A stretch of 64,000 nt of DNA, from positions 186,001-250,000 of the forward strand of contig NZ_CADFEJ010000007.1 of the NCBI RefSeq assembly GCF_902833055.1, in the 5' to 3' direction. Positions 10,444 to 19,406 of the stretch are shown here, piece after piece. Both the position numbers and the translations under genes were made by a program. Every line of letters starts with the position of its first letter. Position 1 is the stretch's first letter. Under the pieces are notes generated by a model, which searched no databases, was not told the DNA's origin, and worked only from the letters and a program-made list of their open reading frames with translations. The DNA is from Burkholderia territorii (lineage in GTDB: Bacteria; Pseudomonadota; Gammaproteobacteria; Burkholderiales; Burkholderiaceae).

Positions 10444-11964
10444 TCAAACTGCGTCAGCCGCCTCGACAACGCTCGTCTGCGGCAGCGCGAGGCTCAGCAC
10501 CGCATGTTCGTTCGCCCGCTCGCGCGGCAGCTCGCCCGCGATGCGGCCTTCGCGCATCACGACGATGCGGTCGGACACGCCGAGCACTTCCGGCAGCTCC
10601 GACGACACCATCACGATCGCGCAGCCGCGCTCCGCAAGCCGGTAGATCACGTCGTAGATCTCGTGCTTCGCGCCGACGTCGATGCCGCGCGTCGGCTCGT
10701 CGAGGATCACGACCTTCAGGTCGGGCTCGGCGAGCCAGCGCGACAGGATCGCCTTCTGCTGGTTGCCGCCCGACAGGAAGCGGATCTTCTGCCGCCGGTT
10801 CGGCGTCTTGATCTTCAGCCGCTGGATGAAGCGGTCGGCCGTTTCGGACTCGGTCTTGCGGTCGATGAACAGCCCCGCGCGCAGCGAATGACGGCGGCAG
10901 CTGATGTTGATGTTCTCCGCGACCGACGCCATCGCGATGATCCCTTCCTCCTTGCGATCCTCCGGGCACAGCACGATGCCGTGACGGATCGCGTCGCCGG
11001 TGCGCTTCACGTCGATGCGCTTGCCGTCGAGCGTGAGCACGCCCGCGCGCCGGCGGTCCGCGCCGTACACGAGCCGCATCAGTTCGCTGCGGCCCGCACC
11101 GACCAGCCCGAAGAAGCCGACGATCTCGCCCGCGCGCACCGAGAAGCTCGCGGGCTCGCGCAATGCGGGGCCATCGACGCCTTCGGCCGAAAACCGCACG
11201 TCGCCGAGCGCACGCGGCGCGTAATGGTAGATATCCGCGATCTCGCGCCCGACCATCTCGGCGACCAGCCGCTCGCGCGGCACGTCGGCGAGCGATTCGT
11301 GCGACGCGATCTTGCGACCGTCGCGGAAGATCGTGCACGCGTCGCACAGCCGGTAGATCTCGTCCATCCGGTGCGAAATGTAGATCAGCGCGCGGCCCTG
11401 CGCGCGCAGGTCGTCGACGAGCTTGAACAGCACCTCGGTCTCGCGGTGCGACAGCGAACTCGTCGGCTCGTCGAGCGCGATCACGCGCGCGTTGCGCATC
11501 AGCGCCTTGCAGATCTCGACCATCTGCCGCTGCGCGATCGACAGCCGCCCGAGCTTCGCATCGGGATCGAGATCGACGCCCATCGCGGCGAGCCGCTCGC
11601 GCACGTGACGCTTCGCCTCGCCCTTTCTCACCCAGCCGAGCGCATTCGGCAGGCGGCCGAGCAGCAGGTTCTCCGCGACCGTCAGGTCGGGCACGTACTG
11701 CAATTCCTGGTGAATCACCGCAATGCCGGCCGCGATCGACGCGGCCGCACTCGAGAAATGCACGGGCTGGCCGTCGACCAGCACGCTGCCCGCATCGGGC
11801 TGGTATTCGCCGCCGAGAATCTTCAGCAGCGTCGACTTGCCCGCGCCGTTCTCGCCCATCAGGCCATGCACCTCGCCCGCGTGCACGTCGAACGAGATGC
11901 CGTCCAGTGCGCGCACGCCGGGAAATACCTTGCCGATATTGTCAAAACGCAGTGCCGCTGACAC
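10444..11964 (-). CDS. araG: L-arabinose-type ABC transporter ATP-binding protein
   Basis: Twin ABC ATPase (506 aa) of the CUT2 class. The first half has Walker [10 protein letters not shown] at 37-45 and Walker [12 protein letters not shown]. The second half has the usual degenerate Walker A (LVGAGRSEL), an intact signature LSGGNQQK and Walker [33 protein letters not shown] is characteristic of AraG/RbsA. It powers import with araH and the binding protein araF. A strong GC hairpin lies between araF and this gene. Confidence 0.93.
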   Translation of the reverse strand: MSAALRFDNIGKVFPGVRALDGISFDVHAGEVHGLMGENGAGKSTLLKILGGEYQPDAGSVLVDGQPVHFSSAAASIAAGIAVIHQELQYVPDLTVAENLLLGRLPNALGWVRKGEAKRHVRERLAAMGVDLDPDAKLGRLSIAQRQMVEICKALMRNARVIALDEPTSSLSHRETEVLFKLVDDLRAQGRALIYISHRMDEIYRLCDACTIFRDGRKIASHESLADVPRERLVAEMVGREIADIYHYAPRALGDVRFSAEGVDGPALREPASFSVRAGEIVGFFGLVGAGRSELMRLVYGADRRRAGVLTLDGKRIDVKRTGDAIRHGIVLCPEDRKEEGIIAMASVAENINISCRRHSLRAGLFIDRKTESETADRFIQRLKIKTPNRRQKIRFLSGGNQQKAILSRWLAEPDLKVVILDEPTRGIDVGAKHEIYDVIYRLAERGCAIVMVSSELPEVLGVSDRIVVMREGRIAGELPRERANEHAVLSLALPQTSVVEAADAV

Positions 11965-11993
11965 GTCGTCTCCCCACTAGCAGTTCCATCGAT

Positions 11994-12025
11994 CGCCGGC
12001 CGCCGCATCGCCGCGGCGGCCGGCG
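11994..12025 (-). repeat. Perfect 13-bp inverted repeat between araF and araG
   Basis: CGCCGGCCGCCGC (11994-12006) and GCGGCGGCCGGCG (12013-12025) flank a six-base loop and follow directly after the araF stop. No U tract follows, so it is not a complete terminator. Such hairpins downstream of binding-protein genes commonly protect the mRNA from 3' exonucleases and raise expression of the binding protein over the membrane parts. Confidence 0.7.
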
Positions 12026-12031
12026 GGCCGC

Positions 12032-13027
12032 TTACTTCGATGCGAGCCCCATCTCCTCGCGCACCTTCGACACGTTGTCGCGCGTGGCGAGCATGCCCGT
12101 CGTCAGCGTCAGGGGCGGCGGTGCCTTGCCCTGCGTGATCCATGCGTACATCAGGTCCGAGGTTTCCTCGCCGTGGCGCTTCGGGCTGATGATCACCGTG
12201 CCGTAGAAGCCCGTCGGCTGCGGCTTCTTGAATTCGTTGAGCGCCGAATCGGATCCGCCGATGCCGATGCCGATCATGTTGTCCGCCTTGAAGCCGCGTC
12301 CTTCCGCCGCGCGCACCGCGCCGAGCACGGCCTCGTCGTTCAGGCCGTACGCGACCCAGTGCTTGAACTGCGGGTTCTTGGTGAGCGCGATGTTCGCCGC
12401 GTTGAACGCGTTCTCGGTGTCGGTCTTCGCCTGCGGCGCCGCGATCACGTTCGCCTTCGGGAAGCCGGCCGCCACCAGCGCGTCGGTCGCGCCGCTCGTG
12501 CGATCGTGCGCGGTCGGCAACTGCTCGTAGGTGATGTCGATCGCGCCGACGTCCTTCATGTCCCAGCCGCGCTTCTTGATCTCGGCCGCGATCCCGTCGC
12601 CGACCTGCTTGCCGATGTTGTACGCGGAGATGCCCATGTGCGGCACCGCCTCGATCGGCTTGCCCGCGCCGTCGACGAGGCGATCGTCGACCGTCATCAT
12701 CTTCAGGTTGTGCGACTTCGCCTTCGCGACGATGCCCGGCCCGAGCTTCACGTCGGGCGTGCAGATGATGAAGCCCTGCGCCTTCTGCGCGGACAGGTTG
12801 TCGATCGCGCTCATCACCTTCTCGCCGGACGGCGCGCCGATCTTCACGAGCGTGAAGCCCTTGTTCTTCGCCGCGATCTCGGCGAACTTCCATTCGTCCT
12901 GGAACCACGGCTCTTCCGGCTGCTTCACCAGGAAGCCGATCTTGACCGGGTCGGCCGCGTGCGCGACCGGGCTGCCGATCACCACTGCCGCCGCCGCGGC
13001 CAGCGTTACGAAGGTTCTGCGTTTCAT
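12032..13027 (-). CDS. araF: Periplasmic sugar-binding protein, AraF-like
   Basis: The substrate-binding component of the araFGH importer, 331 residues, as long as E. coli AraF (329). A signal peptide (MKRRTF, hydrophobic Ala/Val core, cleavage after AHA at residue 24) exports it. KIGFLVKQPEEPWFQDEW and VAYGLNDEAVLGAVRA match the L-arabinose-binding family, which can also bind D-galactose and D-fucose. The first gene of the transport trio, followed by a stabilising hairpin. A 102-base gap separates it from the upstream SDR gene, enough for its own promoter though none is obvious. Confidence 0.93.
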   Translation of the reverse strand: MKRRTFVTLAAAAAVVIGSPVAHAADPVKIGFLVKQPEEPWFQDEWKFAEIAAKNKGFTLVKIGAPSGEKVMSAIDNLSAQKAQGFIICTPDVKLGPGIVAKAKSHNLKMMTVDDRLVDGAGKPIEAVPHMGISAYNIGKQVGDGIAAEIKKRGWDMKDVGAIDITYEQLPTAHDRTSGATDALVAAGFPKANVIAAPQAKTDTENAFNAANIALTKNPQFKHWVAYGLNDEAVLGAVRAAEGRGFKADNMIGIGIGGSDSALNEFKKPQPTGFYGTVIISPKRHGEETSDLMYAWITQGKAPPPLTLTTGMLATRDNVSKVREEMGLASK

Positions 13028-13129
13028 CTCCAGTGTCTCCTAGTCTTCATCGAACGAAATGCAGCCGCTTGTTGGTTTCGACGCAGCGTGCGCGCGGCCG
13101 TCGCACGTGCGGTCTTTCGAATCGTTGCG

Positions 13130-13912
13130 TCAGTCGTGGTACAGCGCCGCGCGCCCGCCGTCGACGGTGATGCACGCGGCATTGATGAACGGCGCCTCGT
13201 CGGACGCGAGGAACACGGCCGTCATCGCGACTTCCTCCGGCTTGCCGATCCGCTTCATCGGCTGCAGCTCGAGCGTCTCGGCGCGCGCGGCGGCCGGGTC
13301 GGGCTGCGCGTCCCACCAGTCGCGCGTGAGCTGCGTCTCGATGTAGCCCGGCGCGATCGCGTTCACGCGCACGTTGCGCGCCGCGTATTCGATGCCGAGC
13401 GCCCGCGTGAGGCCGAGCACGCCGTGCTTCGCGACCGGATACGGAAAACAGCCCGGGATGATCCGGAACGCATGCGTCGACGCGATGTTCACGATGCTGC
13501 CCCGGCCGCGTTCGACCATTCCCGGCAGCGCCGCGCGGCAGCCGTGCCACACGCCGTCGAGATCGACCGCGAAGCAGCGCCGCCAGTCGTCGTCCGTCAT
13601 CGTCAGCGGATCGGCGAACACGTTGATGCCCGCGTTGTTCACGAGCACGTCGAGCGGGCCGAATGCGGCTTCGGTCTGCGCGAGCGCGTCGCGCACCGAC
13701 TCCTGCCGCGCGACGTCCGCCTGCAGCGGCAGCACGCGCGCGCCGTCGCATTCGTGTGCGATCGCGGCGGCCGTGTGCTGCGCCTGCGGGAAGTCGAGAT
13801 CGACGAGCGCAACCGCCGCGCCTTCGCGCACGAACGCGCGCGCGATCGCCGCGCCGATGCCGCGGCCCGCGCCCGTCACCAACGCGACCTTGCCCGCGAG
13901 GCGGCCCATCAT
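13130..13912 (-). CDS. SDR-family oxidoreductase in the dgo-ara locus
   Basis: A 260-residue short-chain dehydrogenase: TGAGRGIG at 13-20, NNAG at 92-95, catalytic Ser145, Tyr158 and Lys162 (YPVAK). DLD at the end of the second strand suggests NAD preference. Its start codon overlaps the dgoA stop (ATGATG/TGA), so they are translationally coupled, which ties it to 2-keto-3-deoxygalactonate metabolism. D-galactose 1-dehydrogenase is a plausible role, competing with the other SDR at 8508-9323. The start at 13912 gives two Met residues; 13909 is equally possible. Confidence 0.84.
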   Translation of the reverse strand: MMGRLAGKVALVTGAGRGIGAAIARAFVREGAAVALVDLDFPQAQHTAAAIAHECDGARVLPLQADVARQESVRDALAQTEAAFGPLDVLVNNAGINVFADPLTMTDDDWRRCFAVDLDGVWHGCRAALPGMVERGRGSIVNIASTHAFRIIPGCFPYPVAKHGVLGLTRALGIEYAARNVRVNAIAPGYIETQLTRDWWDAQPDPAAARAETLELQPMKRIGKPEEVAMTAVFLASDEAPFINAACITVDGGRAALYHD

Positions 13913-14586
13913 GCGGCTCCGCCGCGCGCCGCGCGCAAGCCGGCCTGGAACGCGCGCGCGTTCGCCGCCGTCGCATCCGCCGACTGGCCGGGCCGGTACA
14001 GCGCCGAGCCGAGCCCGAAGCCGTTGGCGCCGGCCGCGAGGAACGGCTGCATGTTGTCCGGGGAAATCCCGCCAACCGGGATCAGCGGCACCGCACGGTC
14101 GATCACCGCGCGCCACGCCTTCACGACGGACACGCCGAGCTGCTCGGCCGGGAACATCTTCAACACGTCGGCGCCGTTCGCGAGCGCGGCGAACGCCTCG
14201 GTCGGCGTCGCGACGCCCGGCGCGCTGGCCAGCCCGCATTCGCGCGCGCGGCGGATCACGGCCGCGTCGCTGTGCGGCATCACGATCAGCGAGCCGCCGG
14301 CGTCGCGCACGCGGTCGACGAATTCGGCGCGCAGCACGGTGCCGGCGCCGACGATCATGTCGTCGGGCAGCGCGCGACGCAGCGCCGCGATGCTGGCGAA
14401 CGGTTCGGGCGAGTTGAGCGGCACCTCGACGATCCGGAAGCCCGCTTCGTGCAATGCGAGGCCATGCTCGGCTGCTTCGCCGGGCGTGATGCCGCGCATG
14501 ATCGCGATCAGCGGACACGCGTCGAACGCGCGCATCAGCGCGGCGTGCGGCGTGTACGGTGCGGGCAGCGTAAGGTCGGACGACAT
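13909..14586 (-). CDS. dgoA: 2-dehydro-3-deoxy-6-phosphogalactonate aldolase
   Basis: Splits KDPGal into pyruvate and glyceraldehyde 3-phosphate, the last step of the DeLey-Doudoroff galactose pathway. KDPG/KDPGal aldolase family, 225 residues: catalytic Glu54 in IVEVPLNSP and Schiff-base Lys143 in DVLKMFPAEQLG. PLIPVGGISPDNM is the phosphate-binding end of the barrel, and the VPLNSP form favours the galactonate rather than the gluconate enzyme. AGAGGAA lies at good distance from the ATG at 14586. It sits between dgoK and the SDR gene. Confidence 0.93.
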   Translation of the reverse strand: MSSDLTLPAPYTPHAALMRAFDACPLIAIMRGITPGEAAEHGLALHEAGFRIVEVPLNSPEPFASIAALRRALPDDMIVGAGTVLRAEFVDRVRDAGGSLIVMPHSDAAVIRRARECGLASAPGVATPTEAFAALANGADVLKMFPAEQLGVSVVKAWRAVIDRAVPLIPVGGISPDNMQPFLAAGANGFGLGSALYRPGQSADATAANARAFQAGLRAARGGAA

Positions 14587-14608
14587 CGGCAATTCCTCTT
14601 CAATCGGT

Positions 14609-15634
14609 TCATTGGTCGGCGCAGACGGGCGCGCCGTCCGCGCGGACGAGCCCGGCGCGCGACGCGATCCACCACAGGCCGCGCTCGGTCGCCTGCGCGA
14701 CGACGCGCGCATGCGTGCAGCCGAACACGCTCAATGCGTCGACGTAGCGCGCGCACAAGCCGTCGTCGCCGATCAGCAGCAGCGGCTGGTTCGCGAGCGC
14801 GACACCGCGCTCGGCCAGCATCGCGTCGAGCGCGTTCAGCTCGTGTCCGATCAGCAGCCCGGACAGGTAATCGCCCTGCGCATCGGGCGCGAGCCGGTCG
14901 GTCAGGCCGAGCGTGCGCGTGCTGAAGATCGTCGCGAGCAGCCCCGCGCGCTGCGCGCCGCGGGCCACCGCGACACCGCGCGCGAATGCCGCGCGGTCGG
15001 GCGACGCGCTCGCGCGCATCGTGCGGCCGAGAATCGTGTGGTCGCGCAGCGCCGCGAACAACTCGCCGGTCATGAAGGTCTGGAAGCGCTCGATGAGCCC
15101 GTCCTTCACCCATGCCCACTTCGCATGCGTGCCCGGCAAGCCGATCAGTACCCCTGAACGATCTGCATCAAGCATCGGATCGTTCGCGAGTGCACCGAAT
15201 ATCTGCGTTTCCTCGCCGCGCATCACGTCCGGCAATTCGCCCGTCGCGATCACGCCCGGCACGATCGACACCGTCGTGCCGCGCGACGTCGTCACCGTGA
15301 CAAGCCCCGCGACGAGCGCGTCGGCGCCCGCCGGCACTTCGACGTACGGCGCCTCGCGCCAGCCCTGCGCGCTGCCGACCATCCCGGCGGCCAGCACCGG
15401 CACGCCCGGCGCGCGGTCGAGCCAGTCGCCGCACGCTTGCTCGAACACGACGTCAAACGCACGCGCGCCGCCGGCCGGCACGTGCATCACGCCCGCGGCA
15501 CGGCTGCGCGTGTCGAGCAGCGCGCCGTGCGCGTCGAACAGATACGCGCGCAGCGACGTGGTGCCCCAGTCGAGCGCGATCAGCGACGGTGCGGCGCGGG
15601 AGGCGTCCGGAGCGGTCCGGGTCGAATTGGTCAT
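14609..15634 (-). CDS. dgoK: 2-dehydro-3-deoxygalactonokinase
   Basis: Phosphorylates 2-keto-3-deoxygalactonate with ATP, feeding dgoA. The 341 residues belong to the DgoK family of the ASKHA fold: LIALDWGTTSLRAYLFD (phosphate 1), VLIGLPGTHAKWAWV and LLLIGDDGLCARYVDAL. The ATG at 15634 overlaps the stop of the upstream regulator gene by four bases (ATGA), giving translational coupling. No galactonate dehydratase or galactonolactonase gene lies beside it in this window, so these steps must be encoded elsewhere. Confidence 0.93.
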   Translation of the reverse strand: MTNSTRTAPDASRAAPSLIALDWGTTSLRAYLFDAHGALLDTRSRAAGVMHVPAGGARAFDVVFEQACGDWLDRAPGVPVLAAGMVGSAQGWREAPYVEVPAGADALVAGLVTVTTSRGTTVSIVPGVIATGELPDVMRGEETQIFGALANDPMLDADRSGVLIGLPGTHAKWAWVKDGLIERFQTFMTGELFAALRDHTILGRTMRASASPDRAAFARGVAVARGAQRAGLLATIFSTRTLGLTDRLAPDAQGDYLSGLLIGHELNALDAMLAERGVALANQPLLLIGDDGLCARYVDALSVFGCTHARVVAQATERGLWWIASRAGLVRADGAPVCADQ

Positions 15635-16530
15635 CGTTTGATCCTGCGGGTACCCTGCGGCGGGCTCCAGCCCAGTTCCGCGGAAATGGCTCGCGCTTCG
15701 CGCTGCACGAGCGGAATCAGTTCGTCCATCCGGTCGTGCGGCATGTACGGAATCGTGCTCGCGACCGATACGGCCGCGACGATCGCGCCCGACGCGTCGC
15801 GAATCGGCGCGGCCACGCAGCGGATCGACGCCTCGTTTTCCTCGAGGTCGAACGTGTAGCCGCCGGCCGCGTAGTGCGCCATGCGCTGCAGGAACGCGCT
15901 CGTCTCGGGCCGGTTGTCCGGCTTGAAGTTGACGCCGGCCAGCGCGCGCCGCGCGGCTTCGAACAGCGAGCGCCACAGGTCCGGATCGAGGTCGAGCATC
16001 ATCGCCTTGCCGATGCCGGTCGACGCGAGCGGCATCCGGTGGCCGACGCGCGAGCGCATTTCGAGACCGCGCGTGCCGGGAATCTTGTCGATGTACAGCA
16101 CGTCGTCGCCGTCGCGCACGCCGAGGTGGATCGTGTCGAGCGTCGCCTCGGCGAGCGCCTCGAGGTGCGGCCGTGCGACGGCCGTCAGCGGCATCTGTTC
16201 GAGCGCGATCGTGCCGAGCTCGATCAGCTTCGGGCCGAGCAGGTAGCCGCCCTGCACCTGGCGCAGGTAGCGCGCCTGCACGAGGCTGCTGACGAGACGG
16301 TGCGTCGTGCTGCGAGTCGTGCCGAGCGCCGCGCCGATCGCACGCATGTCGCGCGCGCCGTTCGCGATCGCTTCGAGGATCGCGAGACCGCGCAACAGCG
16401 TCTGCGTGCCGGCCTGCTGCGCGGCGAGATCGAGCGGCGTGCTGGTCGCGCCGATCGTGTCGGTGAGCGGCGCATCGTCCGGCGTCGCGCGCCGGGCGTC
16501 GAGAGCAAGGGAATCGGGCATCTTGGTCAT
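15631..16530 (-). CDS. IclR-family transcriptional regulator of the dgo-ara locus
   Basis: A 299-residue regulator. The N-terminal winged helix is visible from LLRGLAILEAIANG to TTRSTTHRLVSSLVQARYL, and the C-terminal IclR effector domain runs from DTIHLGVRDGDDVLYIDK to ASTIPYMPHDRMDEL. It is the first gene of the operon and overlaps dgoK, so it probably controls its own transcript in response to a pathway intermediate such as 2-keto-3-deoxygalactonate. The ATG at 16530 was chosen; ATG at 16521 is possible. The upstream frame is open but not homologous. Confidence 0.88.
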   Translation of the reverse strand: MTKMPDSLALDARRATPDDAPLTDTIGATSTPLDLAAQQAGTQTLLRGLAILEAIANGARDMRAIGAALGTTRSTTHRLVSSLVQARYLRQVQGGYLLGPKLIELGTIALEQMPLTAVARPHLEALAEATLDTIHLGVRDGDDVLYIDKIPGTRGLEMRSRVGHRMPLASTGIGKAMMLDLDPDLWRSLFEAARRALAGVNFKPDNRPETSAFLQRMAHYAAGGYTFDLEENEASIRCVAAPIRDASGAIVAAVSVASTIPYMPHDRMDELIPLVQREARAISAELGWSPPQGTRRIKR

Positions 16531-16712
16531 GGAACGGGCTTCGTCAACGGAATCGGTGAAGCCGCTGTCGCGACGCCGCAACGAGGTCGGGCGTCGCGGC
16601 AACGCGGCGGTCGATGCACCGAGGAAAGCGCCCGGCGAACTTCATGGAATGTGTCTCCGTATGCGTCGGGCGCCGCGCGGTGCGTGGGTCCGAAGCTGTC
16701 GATGTGCTTCGG

Positions 16713-16775
16713 ATTGTAGGAGCGCACGCACTCGTCTCCAATATTTGAATGCGTTGTCCAGATAATGAGAAAACG
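16713..16775 (-). promoter_or_regulatory. Promoter and candidate operator of the dgo-ara operon
   Basis: Read on the minus strand: TTGGAG (plus 16736-16741), 17 bases, TACAAT (plus 16713-16718). Just upstream, 16741-16775 is AT-rich with partly symmetric ATTATCTGGACA and ATTCAAATAT blocks that could bind the IclR-type regulator. The leader between the promoter and the regulator gene is about 180 bases and holds a short open frame (16544-16645). The rest of 16531-16880 shows nothing else. Confidence 0.5.
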
Positions 16776-16880
16776 TGCGAATGGCTGGGCCGTGTCGTCG
16801 CGAAACGGCCGCACCATGCGCACGGGGGCGGAACCCGGCGCATCGCGGGTTCCGCCCCCGTCGAGTCACGCGCGCCGCGC

Positions 16881-17285
16881 TTACTGCTGGTTCGTGCTGC
16901 GCGCCTGCATGTAGCGCTGCACGTCGGAGAACGACACGCGGCCGCTACCGCTCGCATCGATCTGCCGGAAGTGATTCGCGACATAGCCGAGGCCGGCCGC
17001 GCGCGCCTGCGCTTCGGTGATCGAACCGGTGTTCTGCGTATCGGCCGCGCCGAACTGCCGCGCGAGCTTGCGCACCACCTGCGCGTGCAGCGCGGCGCCC
17101 GTCGTTTGCGTGCCGGCGGTCGGCTTGCGCGCGGCCGGCGGCACGTACGGATCGCCGAGCTGCGCCTGGCGCGCGCGTGCCGGGGTGGCGGTGTCGCTCG
17201 CCTGCGCGAACGCGGATACCGATGCGGATGCTGCAACGCCGGCGCATGCGAGCGCCGCGGCAACGACGATGAAACGTTTCTTCAT
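16881..17285 (-). CDS. Exported EF-hand domain protein
   Basis: A 134-residue protein with a signal peptide (MKKRFIVVAA to AFA at 25-27). Two calcium-binding-like loops are visible. One starts at Asp82 (DTQNTGSITEAQ), is non-canonical and ends in Gln. The other starts at Asp110 (DASGSGRVSFSD) and fits the DxSxSG rule well. Together they form one EF-hand pair, probably periplasmic. The middle segment (30-60) is Ala/Pro-rich. GGAG precedes the ATG. It lies downstream of the S10 peptidase lipoprotein on the same strand, 84 bases away, so co-transcription is likely. No specific function can be assigned. Confidence 0.8.
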   Translation of the reverse strand: MKKRFIVVAAALACAGVAASASVSAFAQASDTATPARARQAQLGDPYVPPAARKPTAGTQTTGAALHAQVVRKLARQFGAADTQNTGSITEAQARAAGLGYVANHFRQIDASGSGRVSFSDVQRYMQARSTNQQ

Positions 17286-17369
17286 GTCAGGCTCCAGTCT
17301 GGAATGAGGTCGTCGACGGCCGGCGAACGGCGCCACGACGGGCGCGCGCCGCCAGGCCCGCACATCGCA

Positions 17370-18980
17370 TCAGTGCGCGGCCGCGTTGTAGAAAGTCACG
17401 AGGTCGGCTTTCTCCTGCGGACGCGACGTATCGTCGAGATAGACCATGTGTCCACCCTGATAGTCCTTGATCGTCAGGTTCGGTTGCGAGCCAAGCCGCG
17501 CGAGGTCGAGCTCGGTCTGGTAGAACGGCGTCGCGATGTCGTGATACCCGTTCAGCGACAGCACCTTCAGCGACGGATTCAGCGTCAGCGCAGCCGCGAG
17601 ATCGGGGATCGTGTCCGGCATCGCGAGCCCGTCGTGCGTCCAGTCCCAGGTCTGGATCGCATTGCTGCTGACCGAATACGCCGACTGCGCGCTGTACTTG
17701 AGCACGTTCGGCAGGTAGCTGCCGATCGTGTCGGTGAACGGCTTGGTGATGAACGTGCTCGACGGGTCGCCGTCCGCCGCGAGCGGGCTCGACGACGGCA
17801 CGTTCACGCGCGCGTCGTAGCGGCCGATCAGCGTGCCCGGAATCAGCGATACCTGGAAGCTGTTGTCGAAGAAGGTCGGGACGACGTTGAAATCCGCGTT
17901 CCACAGCGCCTGCTTCACGCCGGTCGAATTCACCATCGTCGTGACGAGCGTCGGCGAGGGCGGCGTGTGGCTCGCGAGATACGCGTTCACGGCGGGCGCG
18001 TAGCTGCCGGCCGTCAGCTGGCGCATCTGGTCCGCGTATTGCGGCAGGCTCGACGGGTTCGGGTTGTCGAGCTGGTAGTACGCGCCGACCGTGCCGTACG
18101 ACGGCACGAAGCCCGCGCAACTCACCGGGCTCGCCCCGTTGTTCGAGTTGCCGACGTAGTCGCTCGCCATGTCGCAGTTCGCGTTGTAGTTCAGGATCGA
18201 CGACTGCAGCACGATGCCGTCGAGCTTCACGCCGGCCGTCTCGAGCAGGTTCGCGAGCACGTCGGTGCGCGGCGTGCCGTACGACTCGCCGAACAGGTAT
18301 TTCGGCGAAGTGTCGCGCTGGTTCACGGCGATGTAGCGCGTCACGAAATCGCGGAACGCGCCGGCATCCTGGTCGACACCCCAGAACGTCTGGTTCGTGT
18401 TCGGCGCGATCGCTTCCGAGAAGCCGGTGCCGATCGCATCGACGAACACGAGGTCGGTCGTATCGAGCAGGCTTTCCGCGTTGTCGACGAACGGGAAGGT
18501 CGACGTGTTCGCATTCGGGTCGCCCGTCTGGATCCGCTTCGGACCGAACGAGCCGAGATGCAGCCACACCGACGCGGAGCCGGGGCCGCCGTTGTACAGG
18601 AACGTGACGGGGCGCTTGGCCGCGGGCTGGTTGTCGGCGGTGTACGCGACGTAGAAGAACGATGCTTCGGGCGCGCCCGTCTGCGGATTGCGCGCGACGA
18701 GGTGGCCGGCGGTGGCCGTGTAGCGAATCGTCTTGCCGTTCAGCGTGATCTGGTGATGGGTGACGGCGGCCTTTTCGACCGCGGCGGACGCGTCGAGCGA
18801 CGCGGTCGCGCTCGACGAATAACTGTTGGGATCGTTGTACGGCTTGTCCACCTGAGCGGCGGGATCGGCTGAATTGTCGGTACCTGCTGCCGAGGACGAC
18901 GTCACGTCGTCGTTGCAGGCCGTCAGAATCAGCGAAGAGAACACGACTCCCAACAACAGCTTCGCTTTGCTCGCTGGCAT
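17370..18980 (-). CDS. S10-family serine carboxypeptidase-like lipoprotein
   Basis: 536 residues with a lipoprotein signal (lipobox LTAC, Cys22), so it is probably tethered to a membrane facing the periplasm. The serine carboxypeptidase fold is clear: oxyanion segment NGGPGSAS at 130-137, nucleophile Ser233 in GESYG, Asp481 in GYHDIATP and His511 in GGHMVYLD. S10 enzymes remove C-terminal residues from peptides at acidic pH and are best known in eukaryotes, but bacterial members exist and their substrates are mostly unknown. A Ser-rich linker follows the Cys. The downstream EF-hand gene may be in the same transcript. Confidence 0.88.
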   Translation of the reverse strand: MPASKAKLLLGVVFSSLILTACNDDVTSSSAAGTDNSADPAAQVDKPYNDPNSYSSSATASLDASAAVEKAAVTHHQITLNGKTIRYTATAGHLVARNPQTGAPEASFFYVAYTADNQPAAKRPVTFLYNGGPGSASVWLHLGSFGPKRIQTGDPNANTSTFPFVDNAESLLDTTDLVFVDAIGTGFSEAIAPNTNQTFWGVDQDAGAFRDFVTRYIAVNQRDTSPKYLFGESYGTPRTDVLANLLETAGVKLDGIVLQSSILNYNANCDMASDYVGNSNNGASPVSCAGFVPSYGTVGAYYQLDNPNPSSLPQYADQMRQLTAGSYAPAVNAYLASHTPPSPTLVTTMVNSTGVKQALWNADFNVVPTFFDNSFQVSLIPGTLIGRYDARVNVPSSSPLAADGDPSSTFITKPFTDTIGSYLPNVLKYSAQSAYSVSSNAIQTWDWTHDGLAMPDTIPDLAAALTLNPSLKVLSLNGYHDIATPFYQTELDLARLGSQPNLTIKDYQGGHMVYLDDTSRPQEKADLVTFYNAAAH

Positions 18981-19406
18981 CGTTGCTTTCCTTCTCTCGA
19001 ATGTTTTTTATGTCGAGCAGCCGGGTAAGCCGCCCCCCGCCTCGATTGCGGCCGATAAGCCGAGGCGCTGGCCAATATACGTGAGCAGGTGGGCTTTGAA
19101 AAATTTGGAAATATTCGATCGACGCTCGGTGCGGCGCACACCTTTCAGGAATGCTTCGATTCGCGCACCGTTGCGTTTCAACAGTCTTTCAACTGCTTTC
19201 GCGTTTACCCGGAAATGCTAAAACCGCGCGGATTTCGTGCCATATCGGCAAACAAAATCCCGCGCGGGCGCGCATTGCTCAGTAAAGCGAAATAGACGAA
19301 TTCGTCTAATGGATGTGTCCCGAAATGCGGGCGACACGAATGCGCTGCAGCGCACCAATGGCGCACCGGCGACGGAATGGACAACGTGACGGCGCGTTCG
19401 CGTCGC
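18981..19406. other. Intergenic region with two perfect palindromes
   Basis: This 426-base gap between the S10 lipoprotein (read leftward) and the mtgA stop has no convincing gene; the short open frames lack ribosome sites and codon bias. It is AT-richer than its surroundings around 19080-19120. It holds a 16-bp perfect palindrome, TAGACGAATTCGTCTA at 19293-19308, and TGCGCTGCAGCGCA at 19341-19354. The first looks like an operator; the second could be part of an mtgA transcript end, although no U tract follows. Confidence 0.5.

Noticed and set aside
12173-15157. Long plus-strand frame across araF, SDR, dgoA and dgoK
   Set aside because: Spans four well-supported genes on the other strand and has no recognisable domain.
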